DNA from: Chara braunii
Lineage: Eukaryota > Streptophyta > Charophyceae > Charales > Characeae
Direction of reading: 5' to 3'
NCBI GenBank assembly: GCA_003427395.1
Contig: BFEA01000321.1
Location: 1,019,989-1,049,827 of the forward strand
Length of the DNA stretch: 29,839 nt
Below the pieces are notes generated by a model, which was not told the origin of the DNA, did no database searches, and saw only the letters and a list, made by a program, of their open reading frames with translations. How positions within the stretch are numbered: the stretch's first letter is position 1; every line of letters begins with the position of its first letter. The position numbers were made by a program, and so were the translations under genes. Below are positions 7,981-17,606 of this stretch, one piece after another.

Positions 7981-8261
7981 CAGTGTCCATACTGTGTTCG
8001 AGTTGTCATCTCTTCATTGCTTTCTGGCTGTGATCACTCGGTTGTCTTCTATGAATGATTGTTGGGACTTGTGTGGAGAGAATTCACTGTCTGTGTATTC
8101 TGTCACTTCGCTCTTCTGAGTCTTCCGCTGCGTTTCTTTCCGGTGGGCGGTGTGATACTCCACTACCTCTCCCCTTCCTTTTGTGCATGTATGGGCGTGT
8201 ACGGGAGTTCCTGTGAGTGAGTGTTGACAAAATTTCAGCAGACAATCATGTTCATAACAGT

Positions 8262-8273
8262 TGGTATCAGAGC
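8262..8273 (+). other. Primer binding site, initiator tRNA-Met type
   Basis: TGGTATCAGAGC begins two bases after the 5' LTR. It is complementary to the 3' end of plant initiator methionine tRNA, the standard minus-strand primer of plant LTR retrotransposons. Complementarity appears to stop after 12 bases. Confidence 0.93.
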
Positions 8274-9616
8274 AGATCGGACCCAGACAGTGGCGAGATG
8301 ATGGACTTAGGCAGCCATCACTATCTGAGAGTTCCTAACGTCGGGTTTCATGTTGAAATCGCATCTTCAGGGTTGCGCTTAGTAGAGTGTTGGTGTGGGG
8401 TGTGTGGCGATTGGTATGACACAGTGATTGGTGGCGATTCAGTGCTCAGTGGCCTGGGAGGCACTGAGGGGCTATTTTTAGCCCAGGTGTTGACTTCACT
8501 GGTGGCGAGATACCTGGGGGTATGTCGAGTTGCAAATTCTGGACCAGGTTCAGTGAATTTGACTAGTGGGGATTATTCGCCATATCAAGAGCTTCAGTAT
8601 CACCAAGTTTCAGGAGATTTTGAACGTGGGAGCACCAGGAACAGTGGATGGAAGAAACTGGCGAGATGGCAGCCATAGCCAGTTCAACTTCTTCATGCAG
8701 TGTCTTGACCTGAAGTAAGTGTGTTCCTTACTCAAGTCCCTGTAGCGAGTCTGATAGTTGTGATTAGACTGGGAAATTGGTGTTGTATGTCTGTAGACAG
8801 TGAAAAGTTGAAAATCGCACTGCCTGACAGCCATAGCCATTTCTCCTACCTACCTACTTTGACTTCTACTGACTCCGTTTGACCTCCTCTCTGTCTCAAA
8901 TTGCATCTCAGACTGTATTACAGTATTGCGATTCAGTATGCACTGTGAATTGAGTAGTTCAGGGTCTGTATGTCAGTAGAAATGAAATTCTGAAAGTTGC
9001 GCTGCCATAGCCAGTGCTTCGGGCAGCTAGGGTTTGTCATAACTTAGGTCCTGTCCGTCAGAATTTCAATCTGTCAGTCACCCTGAAATCGCAATTCAGT
9101 ATTCAGCCAGTGTCTGAAAGCGCTATACTGGATTTGATGTTTTGAGTCAGGTACAGTGAAATCTGTACTTCGCCTCACCTATAGTGGGGCATAAAGGGTC
9201 CTACAGTGCCAATGTTAGTAGTAGGAGTCTAAAAATAGCTTGATCAGTCATCCGCTGCATCTTGGTTGACTACTGGGTTCTGGGGATTGCTACTGACTCC
9301 CTGCGCTATTCTAATCTGTCTACTTACAGTCCAAGGTTGCATCCTGTCTATCTATCTGATAACGATTCTAGGGGCATTGACTCAGATGAGGGTTCTGGGC
9401 TGTGAATGAAAAATCGCAAATCTGATTTTATATGGTTTTGACCTAAGCTGACCCAGGGAAGCCCTCAGCAGCCTACAAAGGCTGAACACTCTTCTGCTAA
9501 TCACACCACGTCTCTTTGTATCAGGTGGCAGTGATTACCTCTGTGTGTGTGAGTGTTAATCTCTGCTTGCCTTATATCTGCCTGTCTATATTTATTGATT
9601 GTGTGAGTGGTTCATC
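8274..9616 (+). other. Long untranslated leader of element 1
   Basis: About 1.34 kb separates the PBS from the gag ATG. No frame with a recognised domain is present. CAGCCATAGCCA and variants occur near 8670, 8830 and 9003, and the last two sit in imperfect direct repeats starting TGTATGTCTGTAG and TGTATGTCAGTAG. Packaging or translation signals are plausible but not demonstrable by eye. Confidence 0.7.
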
Positions 9617-11196
9617 ATGGTTGACGCTGAAGTGAAGACTGAGGAAGTGAAGAGTGAGGAAGGAGAGACTTCTGTTGACACTTCTCAGGTTCCGCTCTCT
9701 CCCCTGGAGCAGGCCCTCTTTGAGGCTGAGCAAGCTCGCCTCAAGGCAGAGACCCGGATCCAGCGGTTGAAACAGGAGATGGCGGAAGCTCAGGAGGCCA
9801 GCAGAAATGAGGAGAGAAGAAGACAGCTGCGCTAGGATGTAGAAAGGGTTGTCACCAGTGGTACCTCCAGTCAGTACAGTAAGGACACTGCTGAACTGGT
9901 GCTCTTAATAGACACCATCAACATGTCCTACTTTTCTAACTGGGACCAGAGGATTCTCGCGCTCGAGAATCAAGGCTCTGCTATCGACCGCAAGGTTGAT
10001 AGGTTGGCATCCAACCTTGATTCCCTGACTGCGAGTGTCATCAGCATTCTGCAGCATCTCAAGCTTTCTGCTCCTTCTCCCAAACCTCCTCAACCTCCCC
10101 CAGCGCATCCTACACCACCTCACAGTCGTCCAGCTTCACCTGCTGGTTCCCATGTATCCACCCCCTCTGTCGCTTCTGGTACATCTGTGCAGCGAGGGCC
10201 CAAGCTGACACCACCTCCTATGCACTCTGGGGAAGACCCCAAGGTGGATGTGTCAGACTGGGTCACCGCTATGCAAGCATACCTGGGCAGCTTCACATGC
10301 CCAGAAGCAACAAAGGTGGGGACAATTCTGGGCCGGTTGGAGAGGTCTGCACTAAAATGGTGCGCCTCCTCTGCAACCAAAGAGAATGTGGCTATGGATA
10401 GATGGGCACAGCAGCTGGGGGTGGCATAGTTGCTGAAGGCGCTGCAGGACCGGTTTGCTGACAGGGAGCAGGCCCGCAAAGCAGCTGATAAAATTATGTT
10501 GTTGGGGTCCCACAGATTTGAGGGCTCTCTGTCCAAGCTCTACAGCTTATTTGAGAGCTTGACATCGACGCCGGGTCTGGAGATGAGTGAGTCTGACCAA
10601 CTCACCCACTTCCTGCGTGCAGCACCTCCAGACTACTCTATTGCCTTATATGCTCAGGGCCACAAGGACAGGAGGTCCTTTGGCAAAGCGACACTGGACC
10701 TGGAGTCTCGGCTCAAGGTTCAGACTCCTTCTGAAGGAAGAGGCCTACCTCCCAGGGACAGCGCAGGAGGAAAGGCGCTCTATTGGCTGCTGATGCAGGA
10801 TCTGATTCGGATGCATCTCAGCGTGGCAGTCCTCCATCTGAGACTACCTCCGGATCACCAGTTGAGCCAGCCGTTCTTGCCCGGGCTGAGAACCTTGCTG
10901 CAATGTTCAAGGGGAAGTTCGGCAAAGACAGCAGCAAGGCTTCAGCCAGCCAGAAGGGGAAAGGGAAGGGACGTGCCACTTCCCCTCAGGCCCAAAGACC
11001 TAATCTTCCACGAGACGTCCATTGGCCAGTCAACGTCATGGATCCTTCCACCCTTCCCTGGAGAGCGCTCAGGATCCAGGAAGGGCAGTGGCAGAGGAGG
11101 AAGGACCGTGAGGTTTGCTTTCGCTGCGAGGGGGATCACTTCTTAAAGGACTGTCCCCATATGCCTCGCAGACCTGGTACTAGTCCAAAAAACTAG
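9617..11196 (+). pseudogene. gag: Element 1 gag (capsid/nucleocapsid), broken
   Basis: Gag builds the virus-like particle in the cytoplasm. The start is the ATG at 9617 (CATCATGG context). The N-terminal part is a Glu-rich coiled coil (about residues 25-70). A Pro-rich linker (about 10080-10140) is followed by the retrotransposon-gag domain (DWVTAMQAYLGSF to about 10720). A zinc knuckle near 11116-11154 reads CFRCEGDHFLKDC, i.e. C-x2-C-x3-H-x4-C, one residue shorter between C and H than the usual x4. The frame is broken by TAG at 9833-9835 and TAG at 10427-10429; both keep the same frame afterwards. A frameshift near 10770 moves reading to the frame used until TAG at 11194-11196. The final codons form a slippery A AAA AAC site. 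Family assignment rests on the domain pattern and the position before pol. Confidence 0.85.
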
Positions 11197-11235
11197 ACCA
11201 GCAGAGGGAAGTGGAGTCTGCAGCTCCCTCCACTT
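11187..11235 (+). promoter_or_regulatory. Candidate -1 ribosomal frameshift signal at the gag-pol junction
   Basis: A AAA AAC (11187-11193) is in the gag frame in X XXY YYZ phase and is directly followed by the gag stop TAG. Slipping back one base enters the pol frame, which is open from here. After a 7-base spacer, GCAGA (11201-11205) can pair with TCTGC (11217-11221), and the loop segment AAGTGGAG (11209-11216) can pair with CTCCACTT (11228-11235). Together these form an H-type pseudoknot with 5-bp and 8-bp stems and loops of 3, 0 and 6 bases. Heptamer, phase, spacing and knot all match the retroviral design; function is inferred. Confidence 0.7.
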
Positions 11236-14200
11236 ATGCTGAATCAGATTCAGATGGATCTGATTCTGCATCCACCCTCACTGACTCTGTTGGAGTTGCT
11301 GCGTCAGGATCCTTCACTTACATGGACCCTGACCTGGATGAGACGTGGCAGGAAGATGATAGTCAGACTTTTGTTGATCTTTTCGTATCTTTACAGGAAA
11401 AGAAAAAGCATAAGCCAGACCTCATCTTGCTGCGACCCTCTATCTTGGGAGCCAGGATCAAAGGCCTACTAGACTGTGGGGCTACCCGGAACTTCATCTC
11501 TCCCAAAGCTGTCAACAAGCTGCATCTGGATGGGAGATTGGTGAAGTTGCAGCAGCCACTGGAAGTCCGAATTGGGGACTCTTCCACAGTCCGGATCACA
11601 TCTGCTGTCAAGAACCTCCCGTTTATCTTTGACAAGCTGGAGAAGGTCAGGCAGCGCCTGAACTTCTATGTGTTTCTTAATGTCCCCTTTGATCTTGTGT
11701 TTTCTATGCAGTGGCTTGAGGCCACTTACCCTAGGATCGACTGGGAGATCCCTAGGGTAGAGCTTTCTGACTGTAGGGGAGACTATCAGCCTTGTGTCCT
11801 GGCTGATGAGTACCATCCAGTCAGTAGTTGTTATTGTATGAGGGCACACGAGTTCTTGCAGCTCTCTCGCCAGACTGCCCACACACGTCTGTTCGTCGCG
11901 TACGTGAAACAGATTGGTGTGGATGTTGCCCCTTGTCCCTCACCGATTCAGCAGGTTTTGGACCGGTATCCCGACCTGATGCAGGAGCCTACTGGACTTG
12001 TCCATAGGCAGACCCAGCACAGGATTGAGCTCCTGCCAGGTGCGGTCCCTCCCAAGGGCCGTATCTACAAGATGTCCCCTGCTGAACTCGATGAGCTCAG
12101 GAGACAGCTTGAGACCCTGACCAGCAAAGGCTGGATCAGACCCAGCACATCTGAATTTGGGGCTCCAGTTCTCTTTGTCCCAAAGGGAAATGGAGAGTTC
12201 AGAATGTGTGTGGACTACAGAGATCTCAACAAAATCACTAGGAAGTCTACAGAGCCCCTTCCTAGGATTGATGATCTGCTGGACATGGTGCAGGGCTGCA
12301 CAATCTTCAGCAAGATCGATCTCAAATCTGGCTACCACCAGATTGAGATGGCTGAAGGCGATGTCCACAAGACTGCCTTCAAGACCAGATACGGCACCTA
12401 CGAGTACCTGGTCATGCCCTTCGGTCTTTGCAATGCCCCTGGCACATTCCGGACAGAGATGCATCACATACTCAGGCCTTACCTGGACAGGTTTGTAGTT
12501 GTATACCTGGATGACATCCTGGTATTCAGTCGATCTGTCGAGGAGCATGCACAGCATCTGGCTCTTGTTCTCCACGCACTACATGAGGCCCAGTATAAGA
12601 TCAACAGGGAAAAGTCCTCCTTGGGAGTGACTTATGTGACTTATCTGAGACATGTAATCTCGGGGGAAGGGTTGGCTCCTAAAGCGCCTAAGATTGAAGC
12701 GATTCAGGACTGGCCACAGCCTATCACAGTTCGTGATGTCCGGTCATTCTTGGGTCTTGCATCATACTACAGGAAGTTCGTCAAGAACTTCTCTGCTATT
12801 GTTGCACCCCTGACTGATCTCACAAAGAAAGACACCCACTTTCTTTGGACATCATACTGTAAGGAGGCTTTTACACGCCTCAAGGAGGCCTTGATGCGTG
12901 CACCTGTTCTGAAGCTACCTGACCCTACCTTGCCTTTCGTACTAACTACTGATGCTAGTCAGTATGGGGTTGGGGCGGTACTTCAGCAGGATGGTCGGCA
13001 TGGTCTGCAGCCAGTTGAGTACATGAGTAAGAAGATCAAAGTCAAGAAGCTGCAAGATTCCACGTACGAGAAAGAGCTGTATGCTCTAGTGTCAGCGCTG
13101 AAGCATTGGAAACATTTCCTCATGGGCAGGCACTTTCAGATCTTTTCAGATCACTCCACCTTACAGTGGATGAAGACCCAAGGGGAATTGAATGACAAGC
13201 TCGCGCGCTACATTCAGTTCATTGATCTCTTTTACTTTCAACTGAAGCACAAGAAGGGCTGCTACAATTGTGTAGCAGACGCCCTTTCTCGTAGGCCTGA
13301 CGCTCTCTGCATGATCTCCTCCACTCATGCCTTTGGAGAGAGTACTCGTCAGACCATTGCCCAGCGATTGCCACAGGACCCGACTTTTGGCCCACTTGTT
13401 AGGAAGCTGCAGACTGACCCTGCCTCTGAACCAGGATATATTCTGGTCTCAGATCTGCTGTACACTTGCAGCCGAGGAGAGGAGCGCCTGTGCATCCCTG
13501 AGGACCGCCAGCTAAGAACACTCATGATCTCTGATGAGTGTCACGATGCTCGCGGCCATTTCGGGGCCTTAAAGTCGTTGGCTTCCCTATTGCAGCGGTT
13601 CTTCTGGCCAGAGATGAGGAAAGACATGCTGCACTATGTGGAAACCTGTGAGCTATGCCAAAGGAACAAGGTCGTTCGTCGATCTCCCCTTGGCCTGTTA
13701 CAACCCCTTCCCATTCCTGAGGCACCTGCACAGTCAGTGTCTATTGATTTCACTGATATGGGGAGGACCACTCCTCGTGGTATGCGTCAGGTTATGGTGT
13801 GTGTTGACAGGTTCTCCAAGTATGCCGAGTTTATTCCTCTGCCAGAGGAAGCCACAGTCCCGGCCGTACGAGCGGCCTTTGCTGACAGGTGGGTTACTCA
13901 CCATGGACCACCCACCTCTATTGTCAGCGACAAAGATCCGCGGTTCTGCAGCAATGAATGGCAGTCCTATTGCAAGGACTACCTTCATTCCAGACTGAAC
14001 ATGACATCTGGTCATCATCCTGAAGCCAATGGGCAGGCTGAAGTGATGAACCAGATTCATTTCCAGTTGTTGCGTCCTGCGATCAGCCCTGATCAGCAGG
14101 ATTGGGATCTCCATCTAGGGCGGGCACAGCTAGTGTACAACACGTCTGTACACTCCTCCACAGGGTTCACCCCTTACCGGTTGCACTGGGGACGTGAACC

Positions 14201-14514
14201 ACGGCAGCCTCTCGATGACATCATCGATAAGGCTACTCCCAGACTGACTCCTGGGACTGCAGAGTTCACCAGACAGTACCAGAGGGATATCGAACGAGCC
14301 AGAGTTAACCTGCTCAAAGCCCAAAAGGCTATGATCCAGCAGGCTAACAAACATCATCGACCATCCCCCATTCGCGCTGGTGACTGGGTCTGGGTACTCA
14401 GCTCTGAGCTATCGCGGGAGGAGGACATTTCGCCTAAACTGCTGCCGCGTTACATGGGTCCGTGGCAGGTTTTGGATACAGTGGGGGCTGACCCTTTCGG
14501 GCCATCCTATCATG

Positions 14515-14795
14515 ACAATAGCGGGCACGACCGGCTGCGGGGGAAAAAATACTACATCCCGGGTGCAGGCGGGCAATGATTTTCTTGCGGGTGCGGGTGG
14601 GTCTGGGTGAACCTTTTTTACGGGTGGCGGGTGGGTTGGGCGTGGGCAGAAAAATTCAAAAAAATGCTTGGGTGGGTTGGATCAGCTTCAAACCTTTTTT
14701 TTTTTTTTTTTTTAAGGGTTGCATGTACTAAGAAAATTTTGGGTGGGTTGGGTGAAGTGGCATTTCAAAAGAAAAATGCTCATCTCTGTATCATG
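14515..14795. mobile_element. Short non-autonomous insertion in pol (possibly hAT-like)
   Basis: TATCATG at 14508-14514 is repeated at 14789-14795, and pol homology stops at the first copy and resumes after the second. The body of about 274 bp (14515-14788) is rich in GCGGGTG/GGGTGGGTTGGG motifs and holds a T tract at about 14697-14714. The ends, ACAATAGCGGGC and (reverse strand) CAGAGATGAGC, share only a weak CA...G.GCA pattern. A 7-bp duplication, or 8 bp with one mismatch, and CA-type ends fit a hAT-family MITE, but class is uncertain. Confidence 0.75.
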
Positions 14796-15137
14796 TAGAT
14801 GTCCCACTACATCTACAAACCTACCCTGTCTTTCATGCGTCTAAGCTGCTGCCTTTTACACCAGCGGATGCATTTCCAGACACGCCTCCACAATTTGGTC
14901 CCCCGATCCCTGGGAAGGGATATGAGGTAGAAGAGGTTGTGGATGAGTATGGTACAGGTCTGGATAAGGAGTACCTTGTGAAGTTTCTCTACCAGCCCCA
15001 TACAGAGGACCGCTGGTTTACTCGCAAGGAACTTTTGAAAACAACAAAGTCTATTATCCTCAAATATGAGGCTGCGCAGAAGGGAGAGCCCCTTCGACGC
15101 TCTGCACGCCTACGCCCCTAGCTCGGAGGTCCTCGCT

Positions 15138-15154
15138 CCGGGGGAGGGTAGGTC
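15138..15154 (+). other. Polypurine tract of element 1
   Basis: A purine-rich stretch, GGGGGAGGGTAGG, ends two bases before the 3' LTR, just after the pol stop. This is the expected place for the plus-strand primer of reverse transcription. Confidence 0.8.
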
Positions 15155-16363
15155 TGCAATGACTTGCTGGTTTCCGGCTGCCTGTAGCCTATCTCTGACG
15201 AGGCTGTACTCTAGGTAGGGACAGATTCGTAATTTTGTTTGGCTGAGGACTAACCGAGAGACCTCCCTGTAGGGAAAATTCGTGAGGGACATATCTGTAA
15301 ATATAGAAATATGGGCCCAGTACTAACCCGATTTTCCTACAGCTAACCTAACTGCGAATAGCGGACCCGGGCTACCCCTAGGACAGACAGGCTCTATGGG
15401 CCTATGCTGATAGACGGTCCTATAGCCTATAGCCGGGTAGGGAGAGGCCCTAGAGGCCGAAACTGAAACGGTACCGGTCGGTCAGTCAGTCCGGTCTAGG
15501 TCGGTCTAGGCTAGTGTAGAGTATAGGTAGGATGGGGACACCGGTCCAGGGCTTTTGGCAATTGACACTTCGTGGTGGAAGTTGCTGCGCACACGGTATC
15601 AGGCCGTGGTTGCTGATTCCGGTGCTGGACACGGCGGAGATAGCCGGACCTTCGGAGCGTTGACCGGACTGGGGTCAACGTTGTCCGCTCTGACTCTTTG
15701 GGAGTCATAGCGGTCTGGGCTATCAGAGGTCTGATGCGTTGGAGCACGTGGTGCACTGCTGACCCTCCTCAGGAGTAGGGTCCCAGTGGCGATGCAGCCA
15801 TAGCTGCATCTTCTCAGAGATCTCATCATCTGGACTTCATCTTCATCAGGGACTGTTGGCGCTGAGCTTCTTCTTCATCATCTAGATGGCAATTGGCTCT
15901 GGGAGCCTGTTTCACTTTGGCGCAGGCCACTGAGTTGGATGTCAGGGTGGCGCTGGGTGTTACCTGGGTTTTCGGTGCTATTTTTAGCTGTTCAGGGTGT
16001 TGGGTTTAAGGCGCTACCCCTCTGAGGGTAGCGCAACATGGTTCTGAGGTTATTCAGTGAAAACGATGCCCTGAGTGTAATAAACAGTGTCCATACTGTG
16101 TTCGAGTTGTCATCTCTTCATTGCTTTCTGGCTGTGATCACTCGGTTGTCTTCTATGAATGATTGTTGNGACTTGTGTGGAGAGAATTCACTGTCTGTGT
16201 ATTCTGTCACTTCGCTCTTCTGAGTCTTCCGCTGCGTTTCTTTCCGGTGGGCGGTGTGATACTCCACTACCTCTCCCCTTCCTTCTGTGCATGTATGGGC
16301 GTGTACGGGAGTTCCTGTGAGTGAGTGTTGATAAAATTTCAGCAGACGATCATGTTCATAACA
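15155..16363 (+). repeat. 3' LTR of element 1
   Basis: 1209 bp, same length as the 5' LTR and identical except for four substitutions (15201, 16285, 16332, 16348) and an N at 16168. It begins TGCAATGACTTGCTGG and ends CATAACA, followed by the TAGT target duplication. Confidence 0.95.
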
Positions 16364-16369
16364 TAGTCC

Positions 16370-16464
16370 TGGAATAGCAAGGTTGCAGACTTGCAGACTA
16401 TGTATTTTCCGTCGTCACGCACAGTTGAGATGGAATAGCAAGGTTGCAGACTTGCAGACTATGT
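16370..16464 (+). repeat. 61-bp tandem repeat running into the gap
   Basis: TGGAATAGCAAGGTTGCAGA starts at 16370 and again at 16431, both continuing CTTGCAGACTATGT. The second copy is cut by the run of Ns. The first copy begins within a few bases of the retrotransposon's right target duplication. Confidence 0.8.
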
Positions 16465-16989
16465 NNNNNNNNNNNNNNNNNNNNNNNNNNNNNNNNNNNN
16501 NNNNNNNNNNNNNNNNNNNNNNNNNNNNNNNNNNNNNNNNNNNNNNNNNNNNNNNNNNNNNNNNNNNNNNNNNNNNNNNNNNNNNNNNNNNNNNNNNNNN
16601 NNNNNNNNNNNNNNNNNNNNNNNNNNNNNNNNNNNNNNNNNNNNNNNNNNNNNNNNNNNNNNNNNNNNNNNNNNNNNNNNNNNNNNNNNNNNNNNNNNNN
16701 NNNNNNNNNNNNNNNNNNNNNNNNNNNNNNNNNNNNNNNNNNNNNNNNNNNNNNNNNNNNNNNNNNNNNNNNNNNNNNNNNNNNNNNNNNNNNNNNNNNN
16801 NNNNNNNNNNNNNNNNNNNNNNNNNNNNNNNNNNNNNNNNNNNNNNNNNNNNNNNNNNNNNNNNNNNNNNNNNNNNNNNNNNNNNNNNNNNNNNNNNNNN
16901 NNNNNNNNNNNNNNNNNNNNNNNNNNNNNNNNNNNNNNNNNNNNNNNNNNNNNNNNNNNNNNNNNNNNNNNNNNNNNNNNNNNNNNNNN
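16465..16989. other. Assembly gap (525 Ns)
   Basis: All bases are N. Frames crossing it are meaningless. It starts inside a tandem repeat, so a collapsed repeat array is a likely cause. Confidence 0.99.
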
Positions 16990-17255
16990 CATACGCTTCA
17001 GCAGTAATAAACCAGGTGTGACTAGCGGTAATGGACCACACAGGGGCACAGAGATTTTGTTTGAGGTGTGCATCTATTTTTTTTTGCAGTGGAAGTTCAG
17101 TGTTGTCATATAGTGCATGCACCTTAACCCACCAGGACTTCCTAAAGTTGTGCCCGTTAACAAGCCACAATTTTTAATTTTAGGAAACGTACCAGCCACT
17201 ACAGGAGCGCCCAAATTCATCCAACTAGAAACGTTTTCTACTCTATTTTTTTTTT

Positions 17256-17291
17256 CTGCGGCTGATAGCTGGGCCAAGTAGTGGTGGTTTA
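17256..17291 (-). mobile_element. Isolated MITE-like terminus
   Basis: GGCTGATAGCTGGGCCAAGT followed by AGTGGTGGTTTAAGG resembles the right end of the chain at 6991-7024 (GGTCGATAGCTGGCATGTAC, TGGTGGTTTT). Only this end was recognised, so the rest may be missing or in the gap. Confidence 0.5.
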
Positions 17292-17514
17292 AGGCTCTCA
17301 GCTTGCCGTTTGGAGGTTAGCAGTTTTTACCATGGAGGCTTCACAAGTTTTACGCATTCCTTCTTTTGCACATAGTATTTCGTGTTTCCACATCTAGCCT
17401 TCAGGGTTTCGTGTTTCCACATTTAGGGGTCTCTAAAGGCTTTTGTGCGGAGCTTAATCGCACTGCTCACAGCCAGGTTCAGGGCTTTGGGGGAGTGGGG
17501 AGCAGACCCCGCTT

Positions 17515-17606
17515 GTGCTATGTCCGTGCTTAGAAAGCATGAACCTGATCTTACAAACGGCCAGGTTCATGCTTTGTTTAAGCATATACTTAGCACCAGT
17601 GAGCCT
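17515..17606. repeat. Imperfect hairpin with a perfect 14-bp core
   Basis: AAAGCATGAACCTG at 17534-17547 pairs exactly with 17562-17575 around a 14-base loop. The arms extend outwards imperfectly through TGCTTA/TAAGCA and GTGCTA/TTAGCAC. Confidence 0.65.

Larger units (their letters stand above)
7051..8259 (+). repeat. 5' LTR of element 1
   Basis: Begins TGCAATGACTTGCTGG and ends TTCATAACA (TG...CA). It matches 15155-16363 at a constant offset of 8104 with four substitutions by my reading (7097, 8181, 8228, 8244) plus one N in the other copy. Candidate signals are a TATA-like TAAATATAG at 7194-7202 and AATAAA at 7975-7980. Two perfect short hairpins lie at 7688-7707 and 7907-7930. Small frames inside it appear in both LTRs and are not genes. 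Confidence 0.95.
11187..15121 (+). pseudogene. pol: Element 1 pol polyprotein, interrupted by an insertion
   Basis: Pol copies the element RNA to DNA and integrates it. Residue numbers count from 11211. The aspartic protease active site reads LLDCGATRNFIS (residues about 86-97), with Cys where D-S/T-G is usual. RT follows with FRMCVDYRDLNK, SKIDLKSGYHQIE and the catalytic YLDD (432-435). RNase H has TTDAS (about 580) and YEKELYAL. The integrase has an HHCC zinc finger (H about 778; CELC about 812), then SIDF, VSDKDPRF and NGQAEVMNQ carrying the D-D-E residues; I count 36 residues between the last D and E where 35 is usual. The frame from 11211 runs to a stop at 14577, but from 14515 the sequence is foreign. 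Homology resumes at 14796 (PVFHASKLLP), followed by a chromodomain-like segment (GYEVEEVVDEYGTG to EYLVKF) and TAG at 15119-15121. The 281-bp gain shifts the frame, so this copy would make a truncated integrase without the chromodomain. Confidence 0.93.
7051..16363 (+). mobile_element. Full-length Ty3/gypsy (chromovirus) retrotransposon, element 1
   Basis: A 9313-bp unit with two 1209-bp LTRs, PBS, leader, gag, pol ordered protease-RT-RNase H-integrase-chromodomain, and a polypurine tract before the 3' LTR. The order RT-RNase H-integrase defines Ty3/gypsy, and the C-terminal chromodomain defines the chromovirus branch. A short TAGT/ATAGT target duplication flanks it. The copy is not coding-competent: gag has two TAG stops and a frameshift, and pol is split by a roughly 274-bp insertion. 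The near-identical LTRs indicate a recent insertion. Confidence 0.95.

Noticed and set aside
7407-8119. Small frames inside the 5' LTR, repeated identically at 15511-16223
   Set aside because: They are duplicated only because the LTR is duplicated. They have no known domain and overlap each other on both strands.
8217-8678. 153-codon frame spanning the LTR end and PBS
   Set aside because: It crosses the LTR/PBS border and shows no domain; gag clearly starts later at 9617.
16383-17170. Frames of up to 251 codons across the gap
   Set aside because: They consist almost entirely of unknown residues from the N run.
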